DNA of 58,887 nucleotides from Planctomycetota bacterium (GTDB lineage: Bacteria; Planctomycetota; Phycisphaerae; Sedimentisphaerales; Anaerobacaceae). Of this stretch, positions 42,892-52,921 are shown piece after piece; position 1 is the first letter of the stretch; each line of letters starts with the position of its first letter. Under the pieces are notes generated by a model that did no database searches, was not told the DNA's origin, and saw only the letters and a list, made by a program, of their open reading frames with translations. Both the position numbers and the translations under genes were made by a program. The stretch lies in assembly GCA_019456195.1 (NCBI GenBank), contig VRUK01000014.1, positions 1 to 58,887 on the forward strand. The letters are read 5' to 3'.

Positions 42892-44154
42892 ATGATAAAA
42901 AATATGGAATATGCTGTTGAAACCTTCTCCCTGACCAAGATTTTTTCCGACTGGTGGGGACGGGCCAGGGTCTATGCTGTTGACAACCTGGATTTACATG
43001 TGCGTTATAATGAAGTTTTCGGTCTTTTAGGCCCCAACGGATCGGGAAAAACAACAACCATAAAAATGCTGTTAGGACTCCTCCATCCGACGAAGGGAAA
43101 GGCATTAATTCTCGGTGGTGATGGAACAGACTCTCAAATCAACTCCAGAATCGGTTTTCTACCAGAGGAATCTTATCTATACAGGTACCTGAACGCTCGT
43201 GAGACTCTGGATTTTTACGGCAGACTATTCGGCCTGCCGGCTAAAGTGCGAAAAATGCGTATCGAAGCTCTGCTCGATATGGTCGGATTAATGGCCGTCG
43301 CCAACAGACCGGTCGGAACCTTTTCGAAAGGTATGGCCCGCCGAATTGGCCTTGCACAAGCACTGATAAACGATCCCGACTTACTTATACTGGATGAACC
43401 GACAACCGGGCTTGACCCCATTGGAACAAGACAGATAAAGGATTTAATCCTGAAGCTTGCCGAACGGGGCAAGACAATTTTACTTTGCAGCCATCTGCTT
43501 GCAGACGTCGAAGATGTATGCGACAGAATTGCAATTCTTTACGGCGGTAAAATCCAGACCCAGGGCAAGGTCAGTGACCTCTTACAGCAGACAAATAAAA
43601 GGCAAATTACCGCCGATGCCATAAGCGATGCCACCATTGAGAAAATAAAGCAGCTAATTCATGAAGAAAATGCCGAGTGTGTGGTAACCTCTCCGATGGA
43701 TAAACTCGAAACATTTTTTATCAAAACGGTGGCGGCCGCTCAACAACAGGCACAGACCACAAGCGGTGCGGTCAGCACTACTAAAATCGGCAATTTTCTT
43801 ACAAAGCAAACCGTTACTGAAGATATACTCGATAAACTTGTCTCTGCACCGGTATCACAGGACGGCCAGGCAGAACCTCCGGCAACAGAAAAGGTGATTC
43901 CTGTCGAAAGTTCAGAACCTGAACCTGCTGAACAACTGCTAAGCAAACTAACCGGCTCGACCGAGCAAACCGAGTCAGATGCCTCTGTCAGAAGCGAGCA
44001 AATTACAACTCAACCAGTCGAATCCCAGGCCCCTCAGGCCAAACAAGTCAACAAAAGCATTTTGGACCAGCTCACAGACAAGAAATCCACCCAGGGCCGG
44101 GACGACAAAGAGCCAACTGATAACTCACAGGCAGGAGATGTAGGCGATGCGTAG
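42892..44154 (+). CDS. ABC transporter ATPase with a long low-complexity tail
   Basis: A 420-residue ABC protein. The nucleotide-binding domain occupies residues 1-230: Walker A GPNGSGKTT, signature FSKGMARRIGLAQAL (SKGM for LSGGQ), Walker B LLILDEPTTGLDP and switch His in LLCSH. The remaining 190 residues, rich in Glu, Ser, Thr, Gln and Pro, are mostly disordered-looking (for example VESSEPEPAEQ). Such a tail is unusual for ABC-2 ATPases. It overlaps the permease gene by 8 bp. Export of a lipid, peptide or polysaccharide is typical; the cargo is unknown. Confidence 0.85.
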   Translation: MIKNMEYAVETFSLTKIFSDWWGRARVYAVDNLDLHVRYNEVFGLLGPNGSGKTTTIKMLLGLLHPTKGKALILGGDGTDSQINSRIGFLPEESYLYRYLNARETLDFYGRLFGLPAKVRKMRIEALLDMVGLMAVANRPVGTFSKGMARRIGLAQALINDPDLLILDEPTTGLDPIGTRQIKDLILKLAERGKTILLCSHLLADVEDVCDRIAILYGGKIQTQGKVSDLLQQTNKRQITADAISDATIEKIKQLIHEENAECVVTSPMDKLETFFIKTVAAAQQQAQTTSGAVSTTKIGNFLTKQTVTEDILDKLVSAPVSQDGQAEPPATEKVIPVESSEPEPAEQLLSKLTGSTEQTESDASVRSEQITTQPVESQAPQAKQVNKSILDQLTDKKSTQGRDDKEPTDNSQAGDVGDA

Positions 44155-45502
44155 TATCTGGGCTGTCGCCACAAATACTATAAAACAGGCTGTGCGGATG
44201 AAGGTTGCCGCTGTTTTTCTAATCCTGCTGCTTGTCCTTCTTTCTGCTTTGGGTTTTTCTTCCACAGGCGATGGAACCTTAAAAGGCAGGCTGCAAACTT
44301 TCGTAAGCTACGGTCTTTCACTGACCAGTATTTTGCTCAGTTTACTCACGATAATAATCTCCATTTACACAGTAACCAGCGACATTGAGCAAAGACAGAT
44401 ATACACAGTTATCACAAAACCCATTCGCCGATTCGAGTTTCTTCTGGGCAAACTGCTCGGGGTAATATTATTGGATATCATTTTGCTCACTTTGTTTGCA
44501 GGGATAATATATACAATTACTATTTACATGCCGAAATTCACTAAGGCACCTGAGTTTGAACGGCTGCAGGCCAACTATGAGTTTTTTACTGCAAGAGCAT
44601 CCCTCACTGTCCCGGCGATCGATGTTTCCCAGGAGGTCGAGGATACTTACAAGAAACTTGAAAGAAGTGACGGATTACCTGAAAACGTCCCCTATGAGGA
44701 AATGATTGCCCGGATCACCATGCAAAAACAACTGGCTAATCGAGCCGCCGATGTCGGCCAGGTACTGACATGGGAATTCGATAACGTCAAGTCTCTTGCC
44801 CAACATTTCTTTGTAAGATTCAAATACGACGTTGCGGTTAATCCACCCGATATGCAGGTCTTAGGCAGATGGGTTGCAGGCGACTACCAATATATCAAGT
44901 ATGGCACGGAGAGCGAAACTCCGATTTACGACCAAGTTCATAAAAACTCGGTTCGTGATTTCCACGAAATAGTAATCCCTGCCAATGTTATACCCGAACA
45001 TGGCCGTCTGGCTGTTGCATTCCAGAACTATCCATTAAACAGCACGGTTATATTCTTCCCGCCTGATGGCATAGAAGTACTTTATAAGGCGGATACTTTC
45101 ACAGGCAATTTCATAAGGGTTACTTTTCTAATACTGTTTCGTTTGATTTTCCTGGCGTGTCTGGGCATATTAGCCTCGACTTTTTTGTCTTTCCCTGTGG
45201 CTATACTGCTCTGCCTTGTACTTTTTTCAACGTCGTGCATCAGCGGCTTTGTTATCGAATCCTTCGGCTTTCTAAGTGAAAATGTTAGTTTGATTTACAC
45301 TTATACTATCCAGTTGATGGTCAGGCTTTTACCGCAATTTGACAAATACAATCCTACCAGGTTCATGGTTCCCGGGCTATTATTGAGCTGGACGGTATTA
45401 GCCAGGTGCGCCATTGTCATGGTTTGTATTAAATCACTTTTGTTGCTGGTTCTTGCTTTAATCATTTTCAGCTATCGGGAAATTGCAAAAATTATTGTGT
45501 AG
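44147..45502 (+). CDS. ABC-2 transporter permease with a large extracytoplasmic domain
   Basis: A 451-residue inner-membrane protein, partner of the upstream ATPase (AGGAG before the ATG, 8-bp overlap). Transmembrane helices lie at about 17-37, 46-76, 100-127 and then from about 325 to the end. The first loop SDIEQRQIYTVITKPIRRFE is the ABC-2 coupling region. A soluble segment of about 190 residues (130-320) lies between helix groups on the outer side, as in GldG/NosY-like exporters with periplasmic domains. Confidence 0.8.
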   Translation: MRSIWAVATNTIKQAVRMKVAAVFLILLLVLLSALGFSSTGDGTLKGRLQTFVSYGLSLTSILLSLLTIIISIYTVTSDIEQRQIYTVITKPIRRFEFLLGKLLGVILLDIILLTLFAGIIYTITIYMPKFTKAPEFERLQANYEFFTARASLTVPAIDVSQEVEDTYKKLERSDGLPENVPYEEMIARITMQKQLANRAADVGQVLTWEFDNVKSLAQHFFVRFKYDVAVNPPDMQVLGRWVAGDYQYIKYGTESETPIYDQVHKNSVRDFHEIVIPANVIPEHGRLAVAFQNYPLNSTVIFFPPDGIEVLYKADTFTGNFIRVTFLILFRLIFLACLGILASTFLSFPVAILLCLVLFSTSCISGFVIESFGFLSENVSLIYTYTIQLMVRLLPQFDKYNPTRFMVPGLLLSWTVLARCAIVMVCIKSLLLLVLALIIFSYREIAKIIV

Positions 45503-45520
45503 TTCATTTTTACTGTTTTT

Positions 45521-47302
45521 ATGCGTTTACGAGACAAAATAATCTGTTTTGTTTGTATAGTTCTTGCGGTTGGTTTATTTATCGGCGCCGGCATGCAGCT
45601 CGACTCCATAAATCGCCAGCGTCAGGACATGAATTTAATCATCGACACGCCCGAAAACATTCCTCCCTCACTGGCATTCGCGACCATTGCAACCGGAGCC
45701 TTTCGCGGCCTGGTCGTGGATATCTTATGGATGAGGGCGGATAAACTAAAAGAGGAAGGCCAGTTCTTCGATGCCAGACAGCTTGCCGAATGGATAACCA
45801 TCCTGCAGCCTCGATTCGCATCGGTCTGGGAGTTCCACGCATGGAATATGGCCTATAACATCTCGGTCGCCATACCAGAGACACAGCCGGACCAAAGATG
45901 GCAGTGGGTCAGAAACGGTTATGAACTGCTCCGCGACCAGGCTATCGATAAATATAAGCTCAAAAATATTACGCTTTTCCGTGAACTCGGCAGGATATTC
46001 CAGCACAAAATAGGCGGCGTATCAGATGATGCGCATAAATACTATAAATTGCAATTGGCTCTGGAAATGGAGCCGCTTCTTGGCACTGCGGATAATCAAT
46101 ATTTCGATGCACTCGCCGAAGCACCTCTCTCCTGGCAGGAAATTATCAAAGACCCGAACACAGCCTTAATAATCAACGCGCTAAAATCAGCCGATGACTC
46201 ATTTTCAGACGATAATGAGTTTGTGAGCAATTATCTATCTTTAAGGCAAAACTCCCAAAGGTTTGATCCCGCCGCCGGTCAGGCAATCGACAATTTCAGA
46301 GGCACCGAAGCCCTCAATAAGTTTGATATCTTTGCCAAAGCCTGGCAATTACGCAAAGTATGGAAACTTGATCCGGTTTTAATGCGAGAGATAAACAGAG
46401 GCTACGGCCCTATTAATTGGAGCGATCCGAATACACATTTGCCTCTGGATTGGCGGCACCCCGATAGTCACGCAATTTACTGGGCCATCAAAGGTCTTAA
46501 AATACTTGCCCAGGAGGAAGACCGTGAAATCGATGCTTCTGAAGCAAACGCGGATCGAATCGTATTTCACAGTTTGCAGGATCTCTTCCGTAACGGCAAA
46601 ATATTCATCTACGAATTACAACTTCCCGCATCTTCACAGGATTCTCCAGAGCAACCTCAGGAGCGGATATACAAAGAGGTGTTTTTACGGCCGGATTTGA
46701 GGATGTTTGAGCCTTACAACACAGCAGTGCTTACAACTCTCGAAAAATACAAAGAGGACGGAGACGAGCAGCGTATGGTATCCCTTCAGAATGGCCACCG
46801 CAATATGCTCAAAAATGCCGTTCTTTCCTTCTATCAGGCCGGTCACAAAGACCATGCACAAAAGATTTTGAACCAGTTAAAAAAGCTTTATCCCTTGCCT
46901 GAGTTTGATGTCCCGCTTGTGGTTTTTGCAAGAAGACGTTTGCTCGAAGAACTCGGAAGCATTGGTATAAACGATGCAAAAGAACAAATAACCTTACTTC
47001 TGAGGGAAAGTTACTATTTATATGCAATTCGTGATGACGATACGGCAGCCAGCAGCGAAAAAATAGCAGAAGACGTTTATACTTATTACCAGTTGAAATA
47101 CAGTGACCAAAACAGGATTGACCTGCCCGCCTTAAAGCTGTTAAGATACTTTGGTTTGATTGACTTTCTCAATGATCAGCAATATCATCCTGACTTAAGA
47201 AAGAATCTGCTTGGCCGGATAAGAATCGAAAAACCGGAGCTTTTCAAGCTATTAGAAGTCGAAGCAGAAAAACTCAGGAAACAATCAGAACAAGCAAAAT
47301 GA
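45521..47302 (+). CDS. membrane-anchored conserved protein with helical repeats
   Basis: A 593-residue protein with one N-terminal transmembrane helix (residues 9-26) and a large extracytoplasmic part. SLAFATIATGAFRGLVVDIL and AEWITILQPRFASVWEFHAW suggest TPR-like helical pairs; the rest is charged and helical. No enzyme motif was seen. It follows the ABC permease by 18 bp and is probably part of the same export operon, perhaps a periplasmic assembly factor. No family was recognised with certainty. Confidence 0.6.
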   Translation: MRLRDKIICFVCIVLAVGLFIGAGMQLDSINRQRQDMNLIIDTPENIPPSLAFATIATGAFRGLVVDILWMRADKLKEEGQFFDARQLAEWITILQPRFASVWEFHAWNMAYNISVAIPETQPDQRWQWVRNGYELLRDQAIDKYKLKNITLFRELGRIFQHKIGGVSDDAHKYYKLQLALEMEPLLGTADNQYFDALAEAPLSWQEIIKDPNTALIINALKSADDSFSDDNEFVSNYLSLRQNSQRFDPAAGQAIDNFRGTEALNKFDIFAKAWQLRKVWKLDPVLMREINRGYGPINWSDPNTHLPLDWRHPDSHAIYWAIKGLKILAQEEDREIDASEANADRIVFHSLQDLFRNGKIFIYELQLPASSQDSPEQPQERIYKEVFLRPDLRMFEPYNTAVLTTLEKYKEDGDEQRMVSLQNGHRNMLKNAVLSFYQAGHKDHAQKILNQLKKLYPLPEFDVPLVVFARRRLLEELGSIGINDAKEQITLLLRESYYLYAIRDDDTAASSEKIAEDVYTYYQLKYSDQNRIDLPALKLLRYFGLIDFLNDQQYHPDLRKNLLGRIRIEKPELFKLLEVEAEKLRKQSEQAK

Positions 47303-47360
47303 TTCTGCACCCATTGAGCTTAATACACATCCAACTGGTTTGGTGCGGCCGGTTTCAGCT

Positions 47361-49484
47361 ATGGACAATACACTTGTGCAACAATTAACTCCTTCTCAGA
47401 AAAAAGCTGTCCTTCACGTTGAAGGGCCTTTGCTCGTTCTTGCCGGGCCGGGCAGCGGCAAAACCCGCGTAATCACATATCGTATCGCGGCACTTATTGA
47501 CTCAGGTGTCCATCCATATAATATTTGTGCAATAACTTTCACGAACAAAGCCGCCGAGGAGATGCGCCAAAGAGCATTCACCATTGGCGCCTGTGCCGGG
47601 GCACATATCAGCACCTTTCACTCTTTATGTGTCAGAATTCTTCGCAAATATGCAGACAAAGCCGGCATTACATCCAACTTCAGCATCTATGACTCCTCCG
47701 ACCAGGCCAGGTGTATCAAGCAGGCGGTCAAAGATTGCGAACTTGATACGACGAACTTTTCTCCCGCCCGAATGCTGGACGTGATTTCCACTTTGAAAAA
47801 CAAGCTGATAGACGCCGAGTCCTTCAGAAAGGATGCCAACGATTTTTTTTCTAACACATTATCCGAAATATATATGGGCTATCAGCGTATTCTGAGTGAG
47901 CGAAACGGCCTGGATTTTGATGACTTACTAATGAAAACGGCTTTTTTGCTGCAGGACTCCCCCGATGTATGTCGCGAGCTTGGCGAACGCTTCAAATTCC
48001 TCCTAATCGATGAATACCAGGACACAAATCACGCTCAATATCAAATTGCCACAACCCTTGCTTCACAGCACAATAATATTTGCGCAACCGGCGACCCGGA
48101 CCAGTCAATCTACCGCTGGCGGGGGGCTGACATCCGAAATATTTTGGCCTTTGAAAAGGATTGGCCCGACGCAGTAATCGTCAAACTCGAAGAGAATTTT
48201 CGCAGCACCCCGAACATCCTTGCAATGGCCGACAACTTAATTACATTTAACAAAAACCGAAAAGACAAAAAGCTTATTCCAACCAAACCTTCCGGCAGGG
48301 ATACCATCATAGATGTCTTCGAGGATGAAGCCCAGGAGGCCCAAGCTGTCGCCCAGCAGATAAATGAGTTGACTAAAAAGGGCGCCAACCTCAAAGATAT
48401 GGCAGTATTCTATCGTGTTAATGCTATGAGTCGTGCTTTTGAAGAGACATTCATTCAGAATAAGATACCCTATCAGATTGTCCGGGGGGTGGAGTTCTAC
48501 AGGAGAAAAGAAATCCGTGACCTGCTCGCCTATCTGAAAGTCCTTGTCAATCCTGATGATGAAATTGCGTTATTGCGAATTATTAATACACCGGCTCGTG
48601 GTATAGGAAAAGTGACGACAGATAGAGTTCGTACCTACGCCGCCCAAAACAGAGTCAATCTTTTTGAAGGGATGAAGAAGTCCGAGCATATCGAATCTCT
48701 TTCCAAGGGAGCAAAGGCAAAGCTCGCTGTATTTGTTAATATGCTTGAACAGTTCAAGAAGGACATCGACGGGCCGATCGCACCTCTTGCCGAACGTGTC
48801 CTTGCCGAATCGGGATTAGCTGCCTCTTTCCTTGCCGCCGGACCCGATGGCGAAAGCGCACTGGAAAACGCTAACGAACTGATAAACTCCGCTACTGCTT
48901 ACGACAAACAGACAGAGCAACCCTCACTTATCGATTATCTTCAACAGATATCTCTCTTCAGCGACACCGATGCATACGATACATCCATTGACCGTGTGGC
49001 ACTGATGACTCTTCACGCCGCAAAGGGGCTCGAATTTGAAAATGTCTTTATCGTTGGTGTTGAAGAAGGGATATTACCCCACGAAAGGTCTAATTCCCGC
49101 GAAGACCAGGACGAACTTGAAGAGGAGCGTAGGCTCTTTTTCGTAGGCATAACCCGTGCTAAAACCGGTCTGCATATTAGTTACGCCCGATACCGGACAG
49201 TGCGAGGCCAGATGCTGCGCTCAATACCGTCGCAGTTTATTTTCGAACTCGGTCTGGAAATATCCGAACAAGCTGAAGAAGATGAAAGTTATGATGACAA
49301 TGTTCATATCAGCCAGGATACACCTCTGTTTAAGACAAACCAGTTGGTCAGGCACAATTCTTTTGGTCTCGGCAGGGTTAAAGAGTTCATCGACATGGGC
49401 GAAAATAGCGTCGTCGTAGTCAAATTTAATTCGGGACAAACAAAATCACTGATGTTAAAATATGCCAACCTTTTAAAGATATGA
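47361..49484 (+). CDS. UvrD/PcrA-type DNA helicase
   Basis: A 707-residue superfamily 1A 3'-5' helicase from ATG 47361 (TTG 47340 would add seven residues). The motifs appear in order: Q-motif LTPSQKKAV, Walker A AGPGSGKT, motif Ia CAITFTNKAAEEMRQR, motif II LLIDEYQDTNHAQY, motif III GDPDQSIYRWRGA, motif IV-V LMTLHAAKGLEFENVF and motif VI RRLFFVGITRAK. The C-terminal tail has a small RNA-polymerase-binding Tudor-like fold (FGLGRVKEFIDMGENSVVV). It acts in repair and removal of stalled polymerase. It is 58 bp past the previous gene; linkage is uncertain. Confidence 0.95.
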   Translation: MDNTLVQQLTPSQKKAVLHVEGPLLVLAGPGSGKTRVITYRIAALIDSGVHPYNICAITFTNKAAEEMRQRAFTIGACAGAHISTFHSLCVRILRKYADKAGITSNFSIYDSSDQARCIKQAVKDCELDTTNFSPARMLDVISTLKNKLIDAESFRKDANDFFSNTLSEIYMGYQRILSERNGLDFDDLLMKTAFLLQDSPDVCRELGERFKFLLIDEYQDTNHAQYQIATTLASQHNNICATGDPDQSIYRWRGADIRNILAFEKDWPDAVIVKLEENFRSTPNILAMADNLITFNKNRKDKKLIPTKPSGRDTIIDVFEDEAQEAQAVAQQINELTKKGANLKDMAVFYRVNAMSRAFEETFIQNKIPYQIVRGVEFYRRKEIRDLLAYLKVLVNPDDEIALLRIINTPARGIGKVTTDRVRTYAAQNRVNLFEGMKKSEHIESLSKGAKAKLAVFVNMLEQFKKDIDGPIAPLAERVLAESGLAASFLAAGPDGESALENANELINSATAYDKQTEQPSLIDYLQQISLFSDTDAYDTSIDRVALMTLHAAKGLEFENVFIVGVEEGILPHERSNSREDQDELEEERRLFFVGITRAKTGLHISYARYRTVRGQMLRSIPSQFIFELGLEISEQAEEDESYDDNVHISQDTPLFKTNQLVRHNSFGLGRVKEFIDMGENSVVVVKFNSGQTKSLMLKYANLLKI

Positions 49485-49503
49485 AAACATCAGGAGGATT
49501 CAA

Positions 49504-52500
49504 ATGGTTGGTAAAAAATATTTTACCCGAGTGGTTATCTTATCATTCACATTAATCACTTTCTTTATCACCCCGGCTCCGGCAGATTCCACCGTAAAGA
49601 TATATGAAGAGCCGCTGGTGATTCCTACTTACCAGGTGGGCAAACCAGATCCAAATCCAAGGTTCTATACCGGCAGGACATACCAGGGGGCACAAGGGCG
49701 AGTATATCCTTATCCGATGCTGGACGTATTGACCAATAGTCGCAGGGATAAAACTTACAAGGCGGTTTACCTTGAAAACGAATATGTGAAGGTTTGTGTT
49801 CTTCCTGAAATCGGGGGGCGTGTTTTTTCCGCATTAGACAAAACCAATAACTACGACTTTCTTTATCGCCAGCACGTGATAAAGCCGGCCCTTATTGGAA
49901 TGCTCGGTGCCTGGATATCCGGGGGCATAGAATGGTGCATCCCTCATCATCACAGAGCGACAACCTTTATGCCGGTTGACTACACACTGCAGGAGAATCC
50001 TGACGGCAGCAAGACCGTGTGGTTTGGAGAGATGGAGCTTCGCCATAGAATGAAATGGGTGATAGGTATAACCGTTTATCCTGATAAATCCCTTATGGAA
50101 GCAACTATCAAGATTATCAACCGGACGCCGTTCGTTAATTCTATTCTGTGCTGGTCAAATGTTGCTGTCCATGCAAATCAGGACTATCAGGTAATTTTTC
50201 CTCCAAGTACGGAATATGCCACTTACCACAGCAAGAACCAGTTTGCAAACTGGCCGATTTCACACGAATCTTACTCCGGAGTGGATTACACAAAAGGAGT
50301 TGACCTCAGTTGGTGGAAGAATCATCCATCACCAATATCATTTTTTGCATGGAATTATCAAGACGACTTTTTTGCAGGCTATGACCACGGCAAACAAGCA
50401 GGTACCGCTTACGTGGCCAATCATCATATCGCTCCGGGTAAGAAATTGTGGGAATTTGGCCCCGGTCCGAGCGGCCAAATGTGGGACAAAATCCTGACCG
50501 ATACCGACGGCCCTTATATAGAGATTATGGCTGGTGCGTATTCAGACAATCAACCCGATTATAGCTGGATACAACCTTATGAAGTGAAAATTATTAAGGA
50601 ATACTGGTATCCCATTCGGCAAATAACAAGTGTAAAGAACGCCAACCTCAAAGCCGCTGTAAATCTGGAGGTTACTGAGGAAAACACAGCAAAAATCGGT
50701 TTCAATGCCACATCAGCATATAACAATGCAAAGGTGATTCTAACTGCTGACGACAAGGTGGTTTTCAGACGGCGGATTGATATTGGGCCGGATAAACCAT
50801 TCACTAAAGAAGTTGCTCTTGCCGCCGGCGTGAGAGATAAAGATTTGCGAGTTTCGCTGCTCTCCTCAACCGGCGAAGAACTCATAGCCTACAAACCGGT
50901 TGAAAAGGAAAATGCCCCAATGCCAAAGCCGGTTGAGCCTCCGCAGAAACCGTCAGATATTAAAACCGTTGAAGAGCTTTACTTAACAGGCCAGCGTCTG
51001 GATCAATTTCACAGTGCGGCTCTTGAGCCATCCCCCTATTATGAAGAAGCATTAAAAAGAGACCCGGGAAATTCACGGGTCAATACGGAGCTTGGAATTC
51101 TTTACCTCAAGCGGGGGATGTTTAAAGAGGCACAGGAAAAATTGGATCTGGCAGTCAAACGAGTCGCGAAAAATTACACCAGCCCGAAAAACGGCCAGGC
51201 CTACTACTATCTGGGACTGGCCTTAAAGTTTCAGGGAAACTGCGATGCCGCATACGACGCCTTTTATAAAGCAACATGGAGTTACGAACTTCATACGGCC
51301 GCCTATTACCATCTGGCAGAAATAGATTGTCTCCGGAAAGATTTTGAGGTGGCATTGAAACATATAGACCGCTCAATTGCCACAAATACCTGGAACACAA
51401 AGGCTTTGAACTTAAAGTCTGCTGTGCTTAGACAATTGGGGCGGTTTGAAGACGCAGCTCAAATTGCATCAACTGCTCTGGACTTTGATACACTTGACTT
51501 TTGGGCCGGATACGAGCTTTACCTCGCAAAAAAAGCGGCGGGTCTTAGAAGAGATTCAAAAGAAGCTTTGAACGCCCTAAAGCTAAAGAGCCGGGGAGAA
51601 CTGCAGTCTTATCTTGAAATTGCAGTTGACTACAGCAATTGTGGTCTATGGAACGAAGCAATTGAGTGCCTTTCAGTATTATTAGATTCAAATAACAAGG
51701 CACGCCGGCACCCGATGGTCAATTATTATCTTGGCTTTTTCTATCAGAAAAAGGGAAATGCGAAAAAGGCTTCCGAATACTACCGCAAGGCAGGCAAAAT
51801 GCCCCCCGATTACTGTTTCCCATTTCGCTTAGAGACAATAGATGTGCTCAGCAGCGCTGTGAATAATAATCCTTCAGATGCACTTGCTCCTTATTATCTG
51901 GGAAATCTTCTTTACGACCATCAGCCTGAAAGAGCAATAAAAGAATGGGAAAAATCGGTGAATTTGGATGACAATTTTTCAACGGTACATCGGAATCTCG
52001 GATTATCCTACGCGAGATTGGAGAATAATCTCCCCAAGGCCATTAACAGTCTGGAAAAAGCAATAGCCTGTGACAAAATGGACCCAAGAGTCTATTATGA
52101 ACTGGACCTGCTTTATGAGACGGGGGGGACAGCGCCTGAGAAAAGACTCAAGCTTCTTGAAGATAATCATAACACAGTAACAAAACGTGAGGATGCTCTG
52201 TCTCGCCAAATCGCTCTCTTTGTACTTTTGCAACAATATGATAAAGCTATAGAATTACTTGCAGGCCGGGAATTTCATACGTGGGAGGGTGGAGGCGGGA
52301 TACACAACGTTTACGTCGATGCTCATCTGCTTCGAGGTCAAATGAAGTTTGACAGCAAAAGATATCGCCAGGCACTCAATGATTTTGAAGCGGCACTCGA
52401 ATACCCTGAAAATTTAAGAGTAGGAAGACCGAAACGAGACAGGAGAACCTGCCAAACCTTTTTCTTCATCGCAAAAGCTCATGAAGCCTTAGGTGATAAT

Positions 52501-52845
52501 CAAAAAGCCGCAGAGTACTTTGAAAAATCAGCATCGGTTGAAGTCGGAAATTCTGAGTTTAGCTACTACAAGGGACTGTCTCTTAAGAAACTCAGGCAAG
52601 AAGATAAAGCCCGGAAGATATTTGACGAATTGATAGCCTCGGCAAAGCCCGCCCCTGCGGTGACATTCTTTGCGAAGTTTGGAGAAAAACAGGCTCATAA
52701 TATTAAAACGGCAAATACACACTACCTGCTGGGCTTAGGATACTTAGGTAAGGGTATGCAAAGCCAGGCAAAGGCCCAGTTCGAGAAAGCGCTTGAGTTA
52801 AACATAAATCACCTTTGGTCCAGAGCGCATTTATCCGAACTTTAA
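49504..52845 (+). CDS. secreted DUF5107 protein with C-terminal TPR repeats
   Basis: A 1113-residue protein with a signal peptide (residues 1-28, ending TPAPADS). Residues about 30-400 match the DUF5107 family as remembered: KTYKAVYLENEYVKVCVLPE, GGRVFSALDKTN, then SGGIEWCIPHHHRAT. This beta-sandwich resembles galactose mutarotase-like domains tied to glycan breakdown. From about residue 490 to the end are many TPR units (YYYLGLALKFQGNCDAAYDA and others). Ribosome site TCAGGAGG precedes the ATG. It heads the GH10-GH2-sulfatase locus and probably binds or processes sugars on the outside or in the periplasm. Confidence 0.8.
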   Translation: MVGKKYFTRVVILSFTLITFFITPAPADSTVKIYEEPLVIPTYQVGKPDPNPRFYTGRTYQGAQGRVYPYPMLDVLTNSRRDKTYKAVYLENEYVKVCVLPEIGGRVFSALDKTNNYDFLYRQHVIKPALIGMLGAWISGGIEWCIPHHHRATTFMPVDYTLQENPDGSKTVWFGEMELRHRMKWVIGITVYPDKSLMEATIKIINRTPFVNSILCWSNVAVHANQDYQVIFPPSTEYATYHSKNQFANWPISHESYSGVDYTKGVDLSWWKNHPSPISFFAWNYQDDFFAGYDHGKQAGTAYVANHHIAPGKKLWEFGPGPSGQMWDKILTDTDGPYIEIMAGAYSDNQPDYSWIQPYEVKIIKEYWYPIRQITSVKNANLKAAVNLEVTEENTAKIGFNATSAYNNAKVILTADDKVVFRRRIDIGPDKPFTKEVALAAGVRDKDLRVSLLSSTGEELIAYKPVEKENAPMPKPVEPPQKPSDIKTVEELYLTGQRLDQFHSAALEPSPYYEEALKRDPGNSRVNTELGILYLKRGMFKEAQEKLDLAVKRVAKNYTSPKNGQAYYYLGLALKFQGNCDAAYDAFYKATWSYELHTAAYYHLAEIDCLRKDFEVALKHIDRSIATNTWNTKALNLKSAVLRQLGRFEDAAQIASTALDFDTLDFWAGYELYLAKKAAGLRRDSKEALNALKLKSRGELQSYLEIAVDYSNCGLWNEAIECLSVLLDSNNKARRHPMVNYYLGFFYQKKGNAKKASEYYRKAGKMPPDYCFPFRLETIDVLSSAVNNNPSDALAPYYLGNLLYDHQPERAIKEWEKSVNLDDNFSTVHRNLGLSYARLENNLPKAINSLEKAIACDKMDPRVYYELDLLYETGGTAPEKRLKLLEDNHNTVTKREDALSRQIALFVLLQQYDKAIELLAGREFHTWEGGGGIHNVYVDAHLLRGQMKFDSKRYRQALNDFEAALEYPENLRVGRPKRDRRTCQTFFFIAKAHEALGDNQKAAEYFEKSASVEVGNSEFSYYKGLSLKKLRQEDKARKIFDELIASAKPAPAVTFFAKFGEKQAHNIKTANTHYLLGLGYLGKGMQSQAKAQFEKALELNINHLWSRAHLSEL

Positions 52846-52921
52846 GCAAGGCTCTGATTTCGCAAAATCGGTTGCAGATGAAATTTTTGAAATAGATTTC
52901 AAACTCTCGAAAGGAAGATTT

